Assembly: GCA_028285755.1 (NCBI GenBank)
Contig: JANQOQ010000008.1
Span: 319,399 to 383,398 of the forward strand
DNA length: 64,000 nucleotides
Reading direction: 5' to 3'
Source of the DNA: Puniceicoccaceae bacterium
GTDB taxonomy: Bacteria; Verrucomicrobiota; Verrucomicrobiia; Opitutales; JAFGAQ01
The notes under the pieces were generated by a model. That model was not told where the DNA came from. It saw nothing but the letters and a program-made list of their open reading frames with translations, and did not search any database. Positions 34,529 through 42,712 of the stretch are shown piece by piece. The first letter of the stretch is position 1; each line of letters starts with the position of its first letter. A program made the position numbers and the translations under genes.

Positions 34529-36316
34529 ATGTCCAGAATACGCATATTACCCGATAATTTAGCCAACCGGATCGCAGCCGGGGAGGTGGTGGAGCGGCCT
34601 GTCTCCGTAGTGAAGGAGCTCGTGGAAAATAGTCTGGATGCACACGCGACCAAGATTTCGGTGACTATTCAAAAAGGTGGAAAATCCCAAATATTGGTAG
34701 AGGATAATGGCTCCGGGATGAGTAGTGATGACGCGATGCTCTCCATAGAGCGGCATGCCACGAGCAAGATCAGTCACAGCGATGATCTCTTTAATATCCG
34801 TACGTTGGGCTTCCGCGGGGAGGCGTTGCCCTCAATCGCAAGTGTTTCTCGATTCTTATTGCAGACGAAGGTCGCTGACCAGCTCGAAGGCACGGAGATT
34901 TTAATCAACGGCGGCAAGCTCATCCACAAGAAGGATGTGGGTATGCCCAATGGCACCCGGGTGGAGGTGACACACTTATTCTCCTCAGTGCCTGCACGGC
35001 GCAAATTCTTAAAAACGGATAACACCGAAGCCAATCACATAATCCAGCTGATACGTACACTGGCGATTGCCAATCCGGAGGTGAGTTTTCGCCTGAACTC
35101 CAATAATCGCCAACTGATCAACACCCATGGGGGTGAGAATACATTGGATCGTATTGCGCGGCTTTGGGGTGAAAAAATCTCGGAAGAGGTAATACCCATT
35201 GAATTTGCAGAGGGTATCCTGCGCGGGCAGGGATTTGTGAGCAAGGCGGGGCATTTTCGCCCCAGCCGTCAGGATATTGTGACGATTGTGAATGACCGTA
35301 TCGTGGAGTCACGCACACTCGGCTATGCATTGACTGAGGCCTACCACACCTATATTCCCAAGGGGAAATACCCGATTGCCTTCCTTTTTCTAACGATCGA
35401 CCCATCGCTGATCGATGTAAACATCCACCCTTCCAAGAAAGAGGTGAAGTTTAAGAATGAGGCAGCGGTGCGCAATGCCATGATCAATACTTTATGGGAC
35501 GCTCTGGGTAAGAATCGTGAGCAGATAGTCTCGGTACCGGTAAGGCATGATCAGCCTATCGTTAAGCCTACTCCACGTGAGCCGGTTGAAGCGACACCTG
35601 TAAATGTGGAGAAAGTTGCGAAACCTGAAATGCCACAAGTTGTTCATAAAGAGAAAGCTACCCTTAAGTCTAAGGTTTTTGAAGAAACTTATGCTTCGGC
35701 TAATGAGGTTGCCAAGCCTGTGCATTCTTCACCTGCCAGCCCAGCAAAACTCGAGCGGGAGTGGCGCTTTATTGGCCACTTTGACCGGGTCTATACTCTT
35801 TTTGAGCGGGACAGCGGACTTACGATGGTGCATGGGAATCGGGCGTTTTCACGGATCGCTTATGAGCGTGTGATGGACGAAATCAAAGCACAGCAGGTCG
35901 TTTCCCAAAGTTTAGCGATTCCTATTCCGTTGCAACTGGATATGCTTAATGGGGATGCACTCGAAAACATATGTGAGCTTTTGGCAGAGCGGGGTTTAGA
36001 GATTTCAGAGTTCGGGCGCTATTTTTATCGCATTGAGGCGCTTCCAACTTGGATACCCCCTGAGGAAGCAGAAGCCTTTATAAGGGAGCTGATTTCGATG
36101 TATGCAAAGTCACACTCAAAAGGTGAGTTCATGAAACAGTTGGATACAGCGATCGCCCAGAAGGTTGCTGAGCAGTTTCAACCACAACGGGAGTTCCCGC
36201 TCACCCGGGAAGCTTCGTTTCAGATGCTTAGTGAGCTGCTTACTTGCGAGAATCCTATGGCGGACGCTCTTGGCAGGCCCGTGATTAAGCAAATTAACCG
36301 GCGTGAAATTGAGTAG
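34529..36316 (+). CDS. mutL: DNA mismatch repair protein MutL without the endonuclease motif
   Basis: 595 residues. The GHKL ATPase part is intact: ELVENSLDAHAT (catalytic Glu and Asn), EDNGSGM, ATSKI, TLGFRGEALPSIASV, and the VNDRIVESR and DVNIHPSKKEVKF segments. A linker of about 90 residues with many lysines and prolines follows, then the C-terminal dimerisation domain. There the DQHA-x2-E-x4-E metal site is replaced by VHGNRAFSRIAYE, and the late C-P-H-G-R-P motif is reduced to DALGRPV, so latent endonuclease activity is unlikely. I chose ATG 34529, which starts the conserved MSRIRILPDNLANRIAAGE; an upstream ATG at 34454 would leave 2 bases to the divergent ferredoxin. Confidence 0.93.
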   Translation: MSRIRILPDNLANRIAAGEVVERPVSVVKELVENSLDAHATKISVTIQKGGKSQILVEDNGSGMSSDDAMLSIERHATSKISHSDDLFNIRTLGFRGEALPSIASVSRFLLQTKVADQLEGTEILINGGKLIHKKDVGMPNGTRVEVTHLFSSVPARRKFLKTDNTEANHIIQLIRTLAIANPEVSFRLNSNNRQLINTHGGENTLDRIARLWGEKISEEVIPIEFAEGILRGQGFVSKAGHFRPSRQDIVTIVNDRIVESRTLGYALTEAYHTYIPKGKYPIAFLFLTIDPSLIDVNIHPSKKEVKFKNEAAVRNAMINTLWDALGKNREQIVSVPVRHDQPIVKPTPREPVEATPVNVEKVAKPEMPQVVHKEKATLKSKVFEETYASANEVAKPVHSSPASPAKLEREWRFIGHFDRVYTLFERDSGLTMVHGNRAFSRIAYERVMDEIKAQQVVSQSLAIPIPLQLDMLNGDALENICELLAERGLEISEFGRYFYRIEALPTWIPPEEAEAFIRELISMYAKSHSKGEFMKQLDTAIAQKVAEQFQPQREFPLTREASFQMLSELLTCENPMADALGRPVIKQINRREIE

Positions 36317-36318
36317 CT

Positions 36319-37110
36319 TTATTTGGCTAGGTGTGCGTGTTCTTCGCAATAGCCTTTACCATTATGGTAGACAAATTCCATGTTCGGGTCATCCCGGTCG
36401 GTGATGCCACAGACTACACACTTGTGGAACGGTTCGTCCTCGGATACGGTATCGGCCTCATACTTGGCGCGGCGCGCCTTAACCTGTCGGCGATGTTTGA
36501 AGCCCGTTACGATTTCCTTACCGAAAAAGAGGATGAAGTTCCCGATGCCAGCCAGGATCATTACCTTTCCCAAAATGGTTCCCAATATGAATGAAAAGAG
36601 AAGGAGTGCCCAGGTAATGATCGCCAACCACTTAACCTTCACAGGCAAAATAAAAAATAGCATGAACTCATAATTGGGGTTCACGTATGCAAAGGCCAAA
36701 AAGATGGAAGTTGTTATGAATAAGTTGGTTAGAGGAGTGTATGGAGAAACGATAAAAGTGAATCCAGCAGCGACGATCGTTAGTAAAAGTCCGGTTAGCA
36801 GATAGAGTGTGTATCGAAAGCTCCCCCAGATTTGCTCCAGGGAGCTCCCCATCATCCAGAGTATGAACCAGGCGAAGATAAGAAATATGGGGTGCCAGAC
36901 CATCGGGGGATAGACTATAAAGGTGAGTAATCGCCAGACTTCACCTTCCGCGACTTTGGCGGGGATCAGCGCAATGGCCTCCATGGGGTAATTGGCAAAG
37001 GTCTGCAGAGTGAAAACGATCACCTGGCCTATAATTATGTATAAGGTGATATTGGGGATGGCAATCCAACCAAAACGTCGCTCCAACTGATTCAGGAAAC
37101 TCATAGTCAA
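36319..37110 (-). CDS. Rhomboid-like membrane protein with C-terminal zinc finger, catalytic serine missing
   Basis: About 261-263 residues. Six helices with the rhomboid order: an N-terminal IPNITLYIIIGQVIVF, an L1-loop-like VAEGEVWRLLTFIVYP (compare GQ-WRL-T), a helix ending EQIWGSFRYTLYLLTG, and then a region where the G-x-S-G serine should be; here it reads SPYTPLTNLFITTSIFLAF, with no GxSG. A late helix ILAGIGNFILF occupies the histidine position without histidine. The cytosolic tail carries C-V-V-C and GYCEEHAH, a likely zinc site. This is probably a pseudoprotease that binds membrane clients. Downstream of kdsA in a pyrG-kdsA-rhomboid operon. Confidence 0.75.
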   Translation of the reverse strand: MTMSFLNQLERRFGWIAIPNITLYIIIGQVIVFTLQTFANYPMEAIALIPAKVAEGEVWRLLTFIVYPPMVWHPIFLIFAWFILWMMGSSLEQIWGSFRYTLYLLTGLLLTIVAAGFTFIVSPYTPLTNLFITTSIFLAFAYVNPNYEFMLFFILPVKVKWLAIITWALLLFSFILGTILGKVMILAGIGNFILFFGKEIVTGFKHRRQVKARRAKYEADTVSEDEPFHKCVVCGITDRDDPNMEFVYHNGKGYCEEHAHLAK

Positions 37111-37134
37111 TCTTCTAGAATGGTCTAAATTGCT

Positions 37135-37947
37135 CTATAAATCAACCTGCGGCCTTTTTTTACTCAGTTCCCACAGCTTAATCCAGTGGGGGATGAGCGA
37201 CTCCAGCTTATCAAGGGGGATTTGGCTGGCAGCATCAGAGATGGCATTATTGGGGTCAGGGTGGGTCTCCATAAAGAGCCCGTCGACCCCCGCAGCGAGT
37301 GCCGCATTGGCAAGTGTAGGTATAAATTCCCGTTTACCACCGCTTATGCCACCACTTGCTCCGGGGAGCTGCACACTGTGAGTAGCATCGAGAATGACGG
37401 GGTGGTTAAATTTCTGCATGATGGGCACGTTGCGCATATCGACGACCAGGTTTTGATAGCCGAATGTCGTGCCACGATCCGTCAGCCAAATCTCGTGCGC
37501 ACCGGCTTGTTCGAGTTTGCTGACGACATACTCCATTTCAAATGGGGATAAAAATTGGCCTTTTTTGGTATTGATGGTCTTTCCGGTTTTGGCACCGGCC
37601 ATCAATAAATCTGTCTGTCGACATAAAAATGCGGGCACTTGCAGCACTTCGCATACTTCAGCCACGGGCTCCGCTTGTTCGGGCAGGTGGTAGTCAGTAG
37701 CGAGGTCGAATCCGGTTTCGGCCTTCACGTTGCGTAGAATCTCCAGTCCCTTCTTTAAGCCGGGACCACGATCACTCTCCAGTGAGGTGCGGTTGGCCTT
37801 ATCGAAAGATCCTTTGAAGATGATATTCAGCTCGGGGTAAACGTCCTGGATACTCAACAGTTCCCGGGCAACAGTCAGCGAAACCTCTTCAGTCTCCAGA
37901 GAACAGGGTCCCGCAATGATCAACAGCTTATCGGGATCGTAGAGCAT
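37135..37947 (-). CDS. kdsA: 3-deoxy-8-phosphooctulonate synthase
   Basis: Condenses arabinose-5-phosphate with PEP to KDO-8-phosphate for lipid A-core lipopolysaccharide. 270 residues. Seen: IIAGPCSLE at 9-17, [37 protein letters not shown], the [16 protein letters not shown]-like region (TDRGTTFGY here) and [10 protein letters not shown]. It lacks the metal-binding cysteine of the class II enzymes at the GPC(S) site only if C13 is not the ligand, so I leave the metal question open. It lies 2 bases after pyrG, the common Gram-negative order. Evidence that the cell makes LPS. Confidence 0.96.
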   Translation of the reverse strand: MLYDPDKLLIIAGPCSLETEEVSLTVARELLSIQDVYPELNIIFKGSFDKANRTSLESDRGPGLKKGLEILRNVKAETGFDLATDYHLPEQAEPVAEVCEVLQVPAFLCRQTDLLMAGAKTGKTINTKKGQFLSPFEMEYVVSKLEQAGAHEIWLTDRGTTFGYQNLVVDMRNVPIMQKFNHPVILDATHSVQLPGASGGISGGKREFIPTLANAALAAGVDGLFMETHPDPNNAISDAASQIPLDKLESLIPHWIKLWELSKKRPQVDL

Positions 37948-37949
37948 GA

Positions 37950-39542
37950 CTATTTGCGCTGGAGGCAGGCTGCGACCAAATCCCGAAAGAGTGGGTGGGC
38001 TGCGTTTGGCTTAGACTGAAATTCTGGGTGGAACTGTACACCGATCATATACGGATGTCCTTCAATTTCAGCAATTTCCACAAGGCCAGACGCCGGGTTC
38101 GTCCCCGCGACCTTTAGCCCCGCATCTGCAAGTTGTTGCGTATATTCGCTATTGTATTCGTAGCGGTGACGATGCCTTTCGGATACACTGGGCTGCTGGT
38201 AAGCTTTATGCGCGTTTGTGCCCTCCACAAGCTCACAGGTATAGGCCCCGAGCCGCATGGATGCCCCTTTTTCGGTCACTTCTTTCTGGTGCTCCATCAG
38301 ATAAATTACCGGGTGGGGCGTATTTTCATCAAACTCTTCGCTATTCGCACCTTCGAGGCCAAGCACATTTCTCGCATATTCGATCGTCATGATATGCAGG
38401 CCGAGGCACAAACCGAGGTAGGGAATCTGGTTCTCCCGGGCATACTTGGCAGCTTTGATCTTGCCCTCAATTCCACGGTTGCCGAACCCCCCGGGCACCA
38501 CCAGGCCGTCCAGCGACTTGAGTTGTTCCAGCCCATCCCCCACTTCGAGTGCTTCTGAGTCGATTCGCTCGATCTCGATCTCACAGTCATTCGCAATGCC
38601 CGCATGTGTAAGAGATTCATACACAGACTTATATGCATCCTGCAGCTCAATGTATTTGCCAACGACTCCAACAGTGATGCGATGTGCGGGAAACTTCAGT
38701 CGGCGCACGATATCGCGCCACTCATCCATGGGCTGTTGTTGGTTGTTAATATTAAAGTACTCGACTACCAGTGTATCGAGGTTCTCGCGCTGGAGCATCA
38801 GGGGGAGCTCGTAGATGGATGACTCCACATCCATTTCCTCTATAACCGCGCGTACCGGCACATTACAAAACAGGCTCAGTTTATTGCGGATAGACATATC
38901 CAGCGCTTGCTCCGTGCGGCATACCAGAATATCCGGCTGGATACCGATCTCCCGCATTTTCGCAACACTCTGCTGGCTCGGTTTGGACTTCAGCTCACCG
39001 GCGGCCTTAATAAAAGGGAGCAAGGTTACATGGATGAAGAGAACATTTTGCTTACCCACTTCCAGTGCAAACTGCCGCATTGCCTCCAGGAACGGTAGTC
39101 CCTCAATATCACCGATCGTGCCGCCGATCTCCGTGATCAAAATATCTACATCCTTGCCATTGCTGCGCAGACGTGCCTTGATCTCATCCGTCACATGCGG
39201 GATCACCTGCACCGTCTTTCCCAGATAGTCTCCCCGACGCTCCTTTTGCAGCACTGATTCATAGACCTGTCCAGAGGTCAGGTTGTTGCTGCGCGTGAGG
39301 TTGCAGTTTGTAAAGCGTTCATAGTGACCGAGATCCAAATCCGTCTCTGCCCCGTCGTTGAGCACATACACCTCACCATGCTGGAAGGGGTTCATCGTGC
39401 CGGGATCGACATTCAGGTAGGGGTCAAATTTTTGGATTTTGATGCGTTGCCCGCGTTGCTCAAGCAGCGCACCCAGAGCGGCTGCGGTCAATCCCTTACC
39501 AAGGGAGGAAACGACCCCGCCTGTAATAAATATATATTTCAT
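37950..39542 (-). CDS. pyrG: CTP synthase
   Basis: Glutamine-dependent amination of UTP to CTP. 530 residues. The N-terminal synthase domain starts [20 protein letters not shown], with [14 protein letters not shown], the LGHYERF segment and [11 protein letters not shown]. The C-terminal class I glutamine amidotransferase domain has the nucleophile in YLGLCLGLH (the usual G-x-C-x-G) and the histidine-glutamate pair in GVQFHPEF. First gene of a unit with kdsA and the rhomboid-like gene; the small membrane protein gene lies 26 bases upstream. Confidence 0.97.
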   Translation of the reverse strand: MKYIFITGGVVSSLGKGLTAAALGALLEQRGQRIKIQKFDPYLNVDPGTMNPFQHGEVYVLNDGAETDLDLGHYERFTNCNLTRSNNLTSGQVYESVLQKERRGDYLGKTVQVIPHVTDEIKARLRSNGKDVDILITEIGGTIGDIEGLPFLEAMRQFALEVGKQNVLFIHVTLLPFIKAAGELKSKPSQQSVAKMREIGIQPDILVCRTEQALDMSIRNKLSLFCNVPVRAVIEEMDVESSIYELPLMLQRENLDTLVVEYFNINNQQQPMDEWRDIVRRLKFPAHRITVGVVGKYIELQDAYKSVYESLTHAGIANDCEIEIERIDSEALEVGDGLEQLKSLDGLVVPGGFGNRGIEGKIKAAKYARENQIPYLGLCLGLHIMTIEYARNVLGLEGANSEEFDENTPHPVIYLMEHQKEVTEKGASMRLGAYTCELVEGTNAHKAYQQPSVSERHRHRYEYNSEYTQQLADAGLKVAGTNPASGLVEIAEIEGHPYMIGVQFHPEFQSKPNAAHPLFRDLVAACLQRK

Positions 39543-39568
39543 CCAGTAAATTTATAGCTCATACAACA

Positions 39569-39781
39569 CTACGTTAAAAAGTAACTCAACCCTACGATGA
39601 CAAGCACATAGATCAAAACAAAAATGAGCACCCACAGTACCACTTTGACGATTCGCGTTAATAAAAAATGGATAACACCCGTTATTAAAAGACTTCCGAG
39701 GATGATCCAGATAGTAGGGTAGGTTTGAAAAAGCAGAACAATATTAGCCCATATTTCTTCCAGTGAAATCACCATAATCAA
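39569..39781 (-). CDS. Small two-helix membrane protein, hypothetical
   Basis: 70 residues (68 if the second ATG at 39775 is used). Two hydrophobic helices, about 20-38 and 45-68, joined by a short RIVK turn; no motif is recognised. The reading frame lies just upstream of pyrG on the same strand and back-to-back with the ABC transporter operon. It is short, and only its hydrophobic pattern and position support it. Confidence 0.5.
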   Translation of the reverse strand: MIMVISLEEIWANIVLLFQTYPTIWIILGSLLITGVIHFLLTRIVKVVLWVLIFVLIYVLVIVGLSYFLT

Positions 39782-39860
39782 CGGGTTCCTGAAAATGCAT
39801 ATTGCGTCGGATTTGACAAGCCTGGCTTTCCCTGATCTTCTCAGTTTTTGTAAATTATCA

Positions 39861-40625
39861 ATGCAATCTCAGCGAATTGATCCCGATAACCCTCTTCTGC
39901 AGGTTCATAATCTGCAAATTGAATACAACCCGGATCGTTTACCTGCCATTGAGAATATTAATTTGCAGATTTCGAAGGGTGAAAAAGTGGCGGTCATTGG
40001 TAAAAGCGGTTGCGGGAAAACCACTCTATTAAAAGCGATCGCGGGCCTGCTTCCTTTGGGGAATAATGAACTCAGATGGCACTATCCGCAAACCCTGAAC
40101 AGCACTGCATATGTTTTTCAGGAACCCGCTCTCATGCCCTGGTTGTCCATTCAAAAAAACATTGAGCTGCCTCTTAAGATGCGGGGTGCTGGCACTGAAA
40201 AACGACAAAAAATATCGGATCAACTACTTCATGAAGTTTCCCTGGAGCATCGGGCAGATTCACTCCCAGGTGAGCTTTCCGTGGGCATGCAAATGCGTAT
40301 CTCTTTGGGACGTGCACTCTCAATAGAACCTGCGTTACTCCTTCTGGATGAACCCTTTGCGGCTTTGGATGCCATTACTCGGCAGCAAATGAACCGTCTG
40401 CTACTTAGACTGACAACGGATCATAGAATGACCGTAATCCTGGTAACCCACTCAATCCCGGAGGCCATCATGCTCGCTGATAGAATTGTAGTGATGACCG
40501 GCAGCCCGGGAACAGTTAGCCAGGTGGTGGAAATTAATGCCCCTCGTAACCGACTGCAAGCTTGGGTGAATTCACCACGTTTCATGCAATACTATCTAGA
40601 GCTCGAGGAGGCGATTGAGGCATGA
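39861..40625 (+). CDS. ABC transporter ATP-binding protein (nitrate/taurine/pyrimidine-precursor family)
   Basis: About 254 residues. Walker A GKSGCGKTTLLKAIAG, Q-loop FQEPALMPWLSIQKN, signature LSVGMQMRISLGRAL (a variant of LSGGM/Q), Walker B LLLLDEPFAALD and the switch histidine in VTHSIPEA are all present. The MPW after the Q-loop glutamate is typical of the TauB/SsuB/NrtD/ThiZ branch. The start is uncertain: ATG 39861 or ATG 39795 (22 residues longer, no similarity expected). It overlaps the permease gene by 4 bases. Confidence 0.9.
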   Translation: MQSQRIDPDNPLLQVHNLQIEYNPDRLPAIENINLQISKGEKVAVIGKSGCGKTTLLKAIAGLLPLGNNELRWHYPQTLNSTAYVFQEPALMPWLSIQKNIELPLKMRGAGTEKRQKISDQLLHEVSLEHRADSLPGELSVGMQMRISLGRALSIEPALLLLDEPFAALDAITRQQMNRLLLRLTTDHRMTVILVTHSIPEAIMLADRIVVMTGSPGTVSQVVEINAPRNRLQAWVNSPRFMQYYLELEEAIEA

Positions 40626-41410
40626 GGTTGAGCAAACGTATCATTTATCCTTTGGTTACGCTCATCGCATTTTTATTAGCGTGGTACTTGATTGTTTGGC
40701 TTTTTAAGATTCCATCCTATCTTCTCCCACAACCTCATATCATTTTGTCTGCCTTATGGGAGCAGCGCGTTACCCTCTTCAGTTCTTTGCTGATTACGCT
40801 TTTTTATAGTCTAAGTGGCTTCCTTATGGCGATTTTAATGGGTCTTGGTTTCGCATTATTGATGGGCTCTTCGCAGTGGATTCGGGAGTCCATGTATCCC
40901 TGGGTACTCGTGATTCAAATGACTCCGGTCATCATCCTTGCACCCATCATTGTGATTTGGTTTGATTACGGCCCGGTGAGTGTGATTGTGGTCACTTTTC
41001 TCACCAGTTTTTTCCCAATTGTAGCCAATGCAACTCATGGGCTCACATCCACTAAGAGTTCGCTGGTAGAATGCTTCCGGGTGTTTCGGGCGAAGCCCTT
41101 ACAAGAGCTCTTCTGGTTGCGTTTACCCTATGCAATACCGCAAATCATGATAGGCATACGCATTGCGGCAACTCTGGTAACTATCAGTGCCATTTTTGCA
41201 GAATTTTTTGTTGGCAGCTTTCAGGACGGTCGGGGAGGACTGGGCCTGATGGTATTTATCTACAATAAGGAACTGCGTATCCCTGAGCTCTTTGCTGCCG
41301 GGCTGCTTGCCTGTCTGATGGGGCTATCGATTGTTTTTATTGTGGGTAAGGTCAATAAATGGCTTATTCAGTCCTGGCATGATTCTTATAAAACTACCAA
41401 CACACGTTAA
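40622..41410 (+). CDS. ABC transporter permease (TauC/SsuC/ThiX type)
   Basis: A 262-residue inner-membrane subunit with six helices. The EAA-type cytoplasmic loop that contacts the ATPase is seen as ECFRVFRAKPLQELFWLRLPYAIPQIMIGIRIA, with G/A at the usual place. The ISAIFAEFFVGSFQDGRGGLGLMVF segment is typical of the nitrate/sulfonate/pyrimidine permeases. Coupled to the ATPase by an ATGA overlap and 4 bases before the binding-protein gene. Confidence 0.92.
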   Translation: MRLSKRIIYPLVTLIAFLLAWYLIVWLFKIPSYLLPQPHIILSALWEQRVTLFSSLLITLFYSLSGFLMAILMGLGFALLMGSSQWIRESMYPWVLVIQMTPVIILAPIIVIWFDYGPVSVIVVTFLTSFFPIVANATHGLTSTKSSLVECFRVFRAKPLQELFWLRLPYAIPQIMIGIRIAATLVTISAIFAEFFVGSFQDGRGGLGLMVFIYNKELRIPELFAAGLLACLMGLSIVFIVGKVNKWLIQSWHDSYKTTNTR

Positions 41411-41414
41411 TTGA

Positions 41415-42380
41415 ATGCGCTTTTCACTGATTACATTGATGTTAAGCTTAATCGTGGCATGCCAACGCGAAGAGCCTGAGTCTGAATCCTCTTCCAAAAC
41501 CTATATCCTACAGACGGATTGGTTCGCGCAACCGGAATATGCGGGTTTTTATCAGGCGCTTGCACTTGGGTATTATGAGGAGGCAGGAATTAACATAGAA
41601 ATCCAGGAAGGGGGGCCCAATACCGGACCGTTAAACCGATTGCTCACAGGGCGCGCCCATTTTATGAATGCGCGCTCGGAGAGTGCGATTGTTTCGGTTG
41701 CCCGCGGTCTGCCGGTTCGCTTCGTTGGAGTAACGCTCCAGCATAACCCTGAAGCTGTGCTCTCGCATGCAGAGCAGGCGATTACCGACTTCCGCCAACT
41801 CGACGGTAAATCTATCATGGCCGACCTGAGTGCACCCTGGATTCGCTATATTCAGCACAAATATGACATCTCAATTAATCTACTCCCTCATAATTTCGGA
41901 ATTTCGCATTATCTGAATGATCAATCCTTCATTATGGCCTGTTTTTTGACGAACGAACCCTACTTCGTACGGCAACAGGGGGCAAATCCTTCGGTTTTGC
42001 CTGTCTGGGAGTCCGGCTTTGATTCTTATCGGGGTATTTTGGTACATCAGGATTTACTGGATACGGAGCCTGAGATAGTGAAGAAATTTGTCGAGGCGAC
42101 TCACCGGGGCTGGTATTCTTATTTATATGAAAACCCCTCGCCGGCCCATGAACTCATTGCGCAGCGCAACGCGAATATGACTCCGGAATTTATGGATTTT
42201 ATCTATCAGCAAATCCAGGAATATGGCCTTGTAGATGGTCGGCCCAGGGCTGCTGAAAACATCGGCGTATTCGATGAATTGCGCATGCGTGAGCAGATCG
42301 AAATTCTGAAAAAAATCGAGTTAATCGACAAAAAGATTGAATTCGACGATGTTTTTTCAATGGTCATTCAGGACGACTAA
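41415..42380 (+). CDS. ABC transporter substrate-binding lipoprotein (NMT1/THI5-like)
   Basis: 321 residues. A lipoprotein signal peptide ends at C16 (LSLIVAC), so it is membrane anchored. The mature domain begins with YILQTDWFAQPEYAGFYQALALGYYEEAGINIEI, the layout of the NMT1/THI5-like pyrimidine-precursor (ThiY) proteins, and continues with RAHFMNARSESAIVSVARG. Possible ligands are formylaminopyrimidine/HMP, riboflavin or an aliphatic sulfonate; no TPP or FMN riboswitch is visible to decide. The stop codon touches the left end of the MITE-like element, beyond which lies a TonB receptor that may bring the same ligand across the outer membrane. Confidence 0.88.
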   Translation: MRFSLITLMLSLIVACQREEPESESSSKTYILQTDWFAQPEYAGFYQALALGYYEEAGINIEIQEGGPNTGPLNRLLTGRAHFMNARSESAIVSVARGLPVRFVGVTLQHNPEAVLSHAEQAITDFRQLDGKSIMADLSAPWIRYIQHKYDISINLLPHNFGISHYLNDQSFIMACFLTNEPYFVRQQGANPSVLPVWESGFDSYRGILVHQDLLDTEPEIVKKFVEATHRGWYSYLYENPSPAHELIAQRNANMTPEFMDFIYQQIQEYGLVDGRPRAAENIGVFDELRMREQIEILKKIELIDKKIEFDDVFSMVIQDD

Positions 42381-42400
42381 TTAGGTAGTGTTAACGATTT
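42381..42400 (+). repeat. Left terminal inverted repeat
   Basis: Perfect 20-bp match, inverted, to 42633-42652; it includes the 6-bp palindrome GTTAAC. Confidence 0.85.
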
Positions 42401-42632
42401 ATTAGAGAGAATGATCGAGAATGACAAGAAAGCAGTGCGTGGCGCTTGCAGACTCATGGACGAGCGTCCTTGCGTCTGCAAGAAACGCTGCAATCTTTTT
42501 TGCCAACTCGACCTCTCTGAGGCAGGATAATACGGCTCAATAGCGGTGTTTGAGCCAAATAGCAGGGTTTCAACCCAATTATTTGACTCCGCCTTGCTCT
42601 TGAGCCGCATTATACCCGTCATTCCACTAAGA

Positions 42633-42652
42633 AATCGTTAACACTACCTAAC
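42633..42652 (-). repeat. Right terminal inverted repeat
   Basis: Reverse complement of 42381-42400 without mismatch. It lies 60 bases before the TonB receptor start. Confidence 0.85.
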
Positions 42653-42712
42653 CAAAATTATAGACTGATCGAAGCGGATTTGGTGGCAGCATTTCCGTGG
42701 TAATTATCAATC

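Larger units (their letters stand above)
42381..42652. mobile_element. 272-bp MITE-like element with perfect 20-bp terminal inverted repeats
   Basis: TTAGGTAGTGTTAACGATTT (42381-42400) is exactly repeated inverted at 42633-42652. The interior is full of further inverted repeats: CTTGCAGAC/GTCTGCAAG (42445-42453 with 42474-42482) enclosing GGAC/GTCC (42458-42461 with 42466-42469), GCTCAA/TTTGAGC, and GGGTT/AACCC. A minus-strand frame of about 80 codons crosses it but looks non-coding, since its ends are just translated repeat. It starts directly after the stop codon of the substrate-binding gene. The bases flanking the inner GGTAGTG ends are TTA and TAA, so a TA-type target duplication is possible. 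Confidence 0.75.

Noticed and set aside
42377-42622. Minus-strand frame of 81 codons in the MITE-like element
   Set aside because: Its ends are translated terminal repeat and the interior is made of hairpins; no family resemblance. Treated as non-coding.
42653-42712. TPP riboswitch before the TonB receptor or the ABC importer
   Set aside because: I looked for the conserved thi-box segments here and before 39861 and saw none; both gaps are too short.
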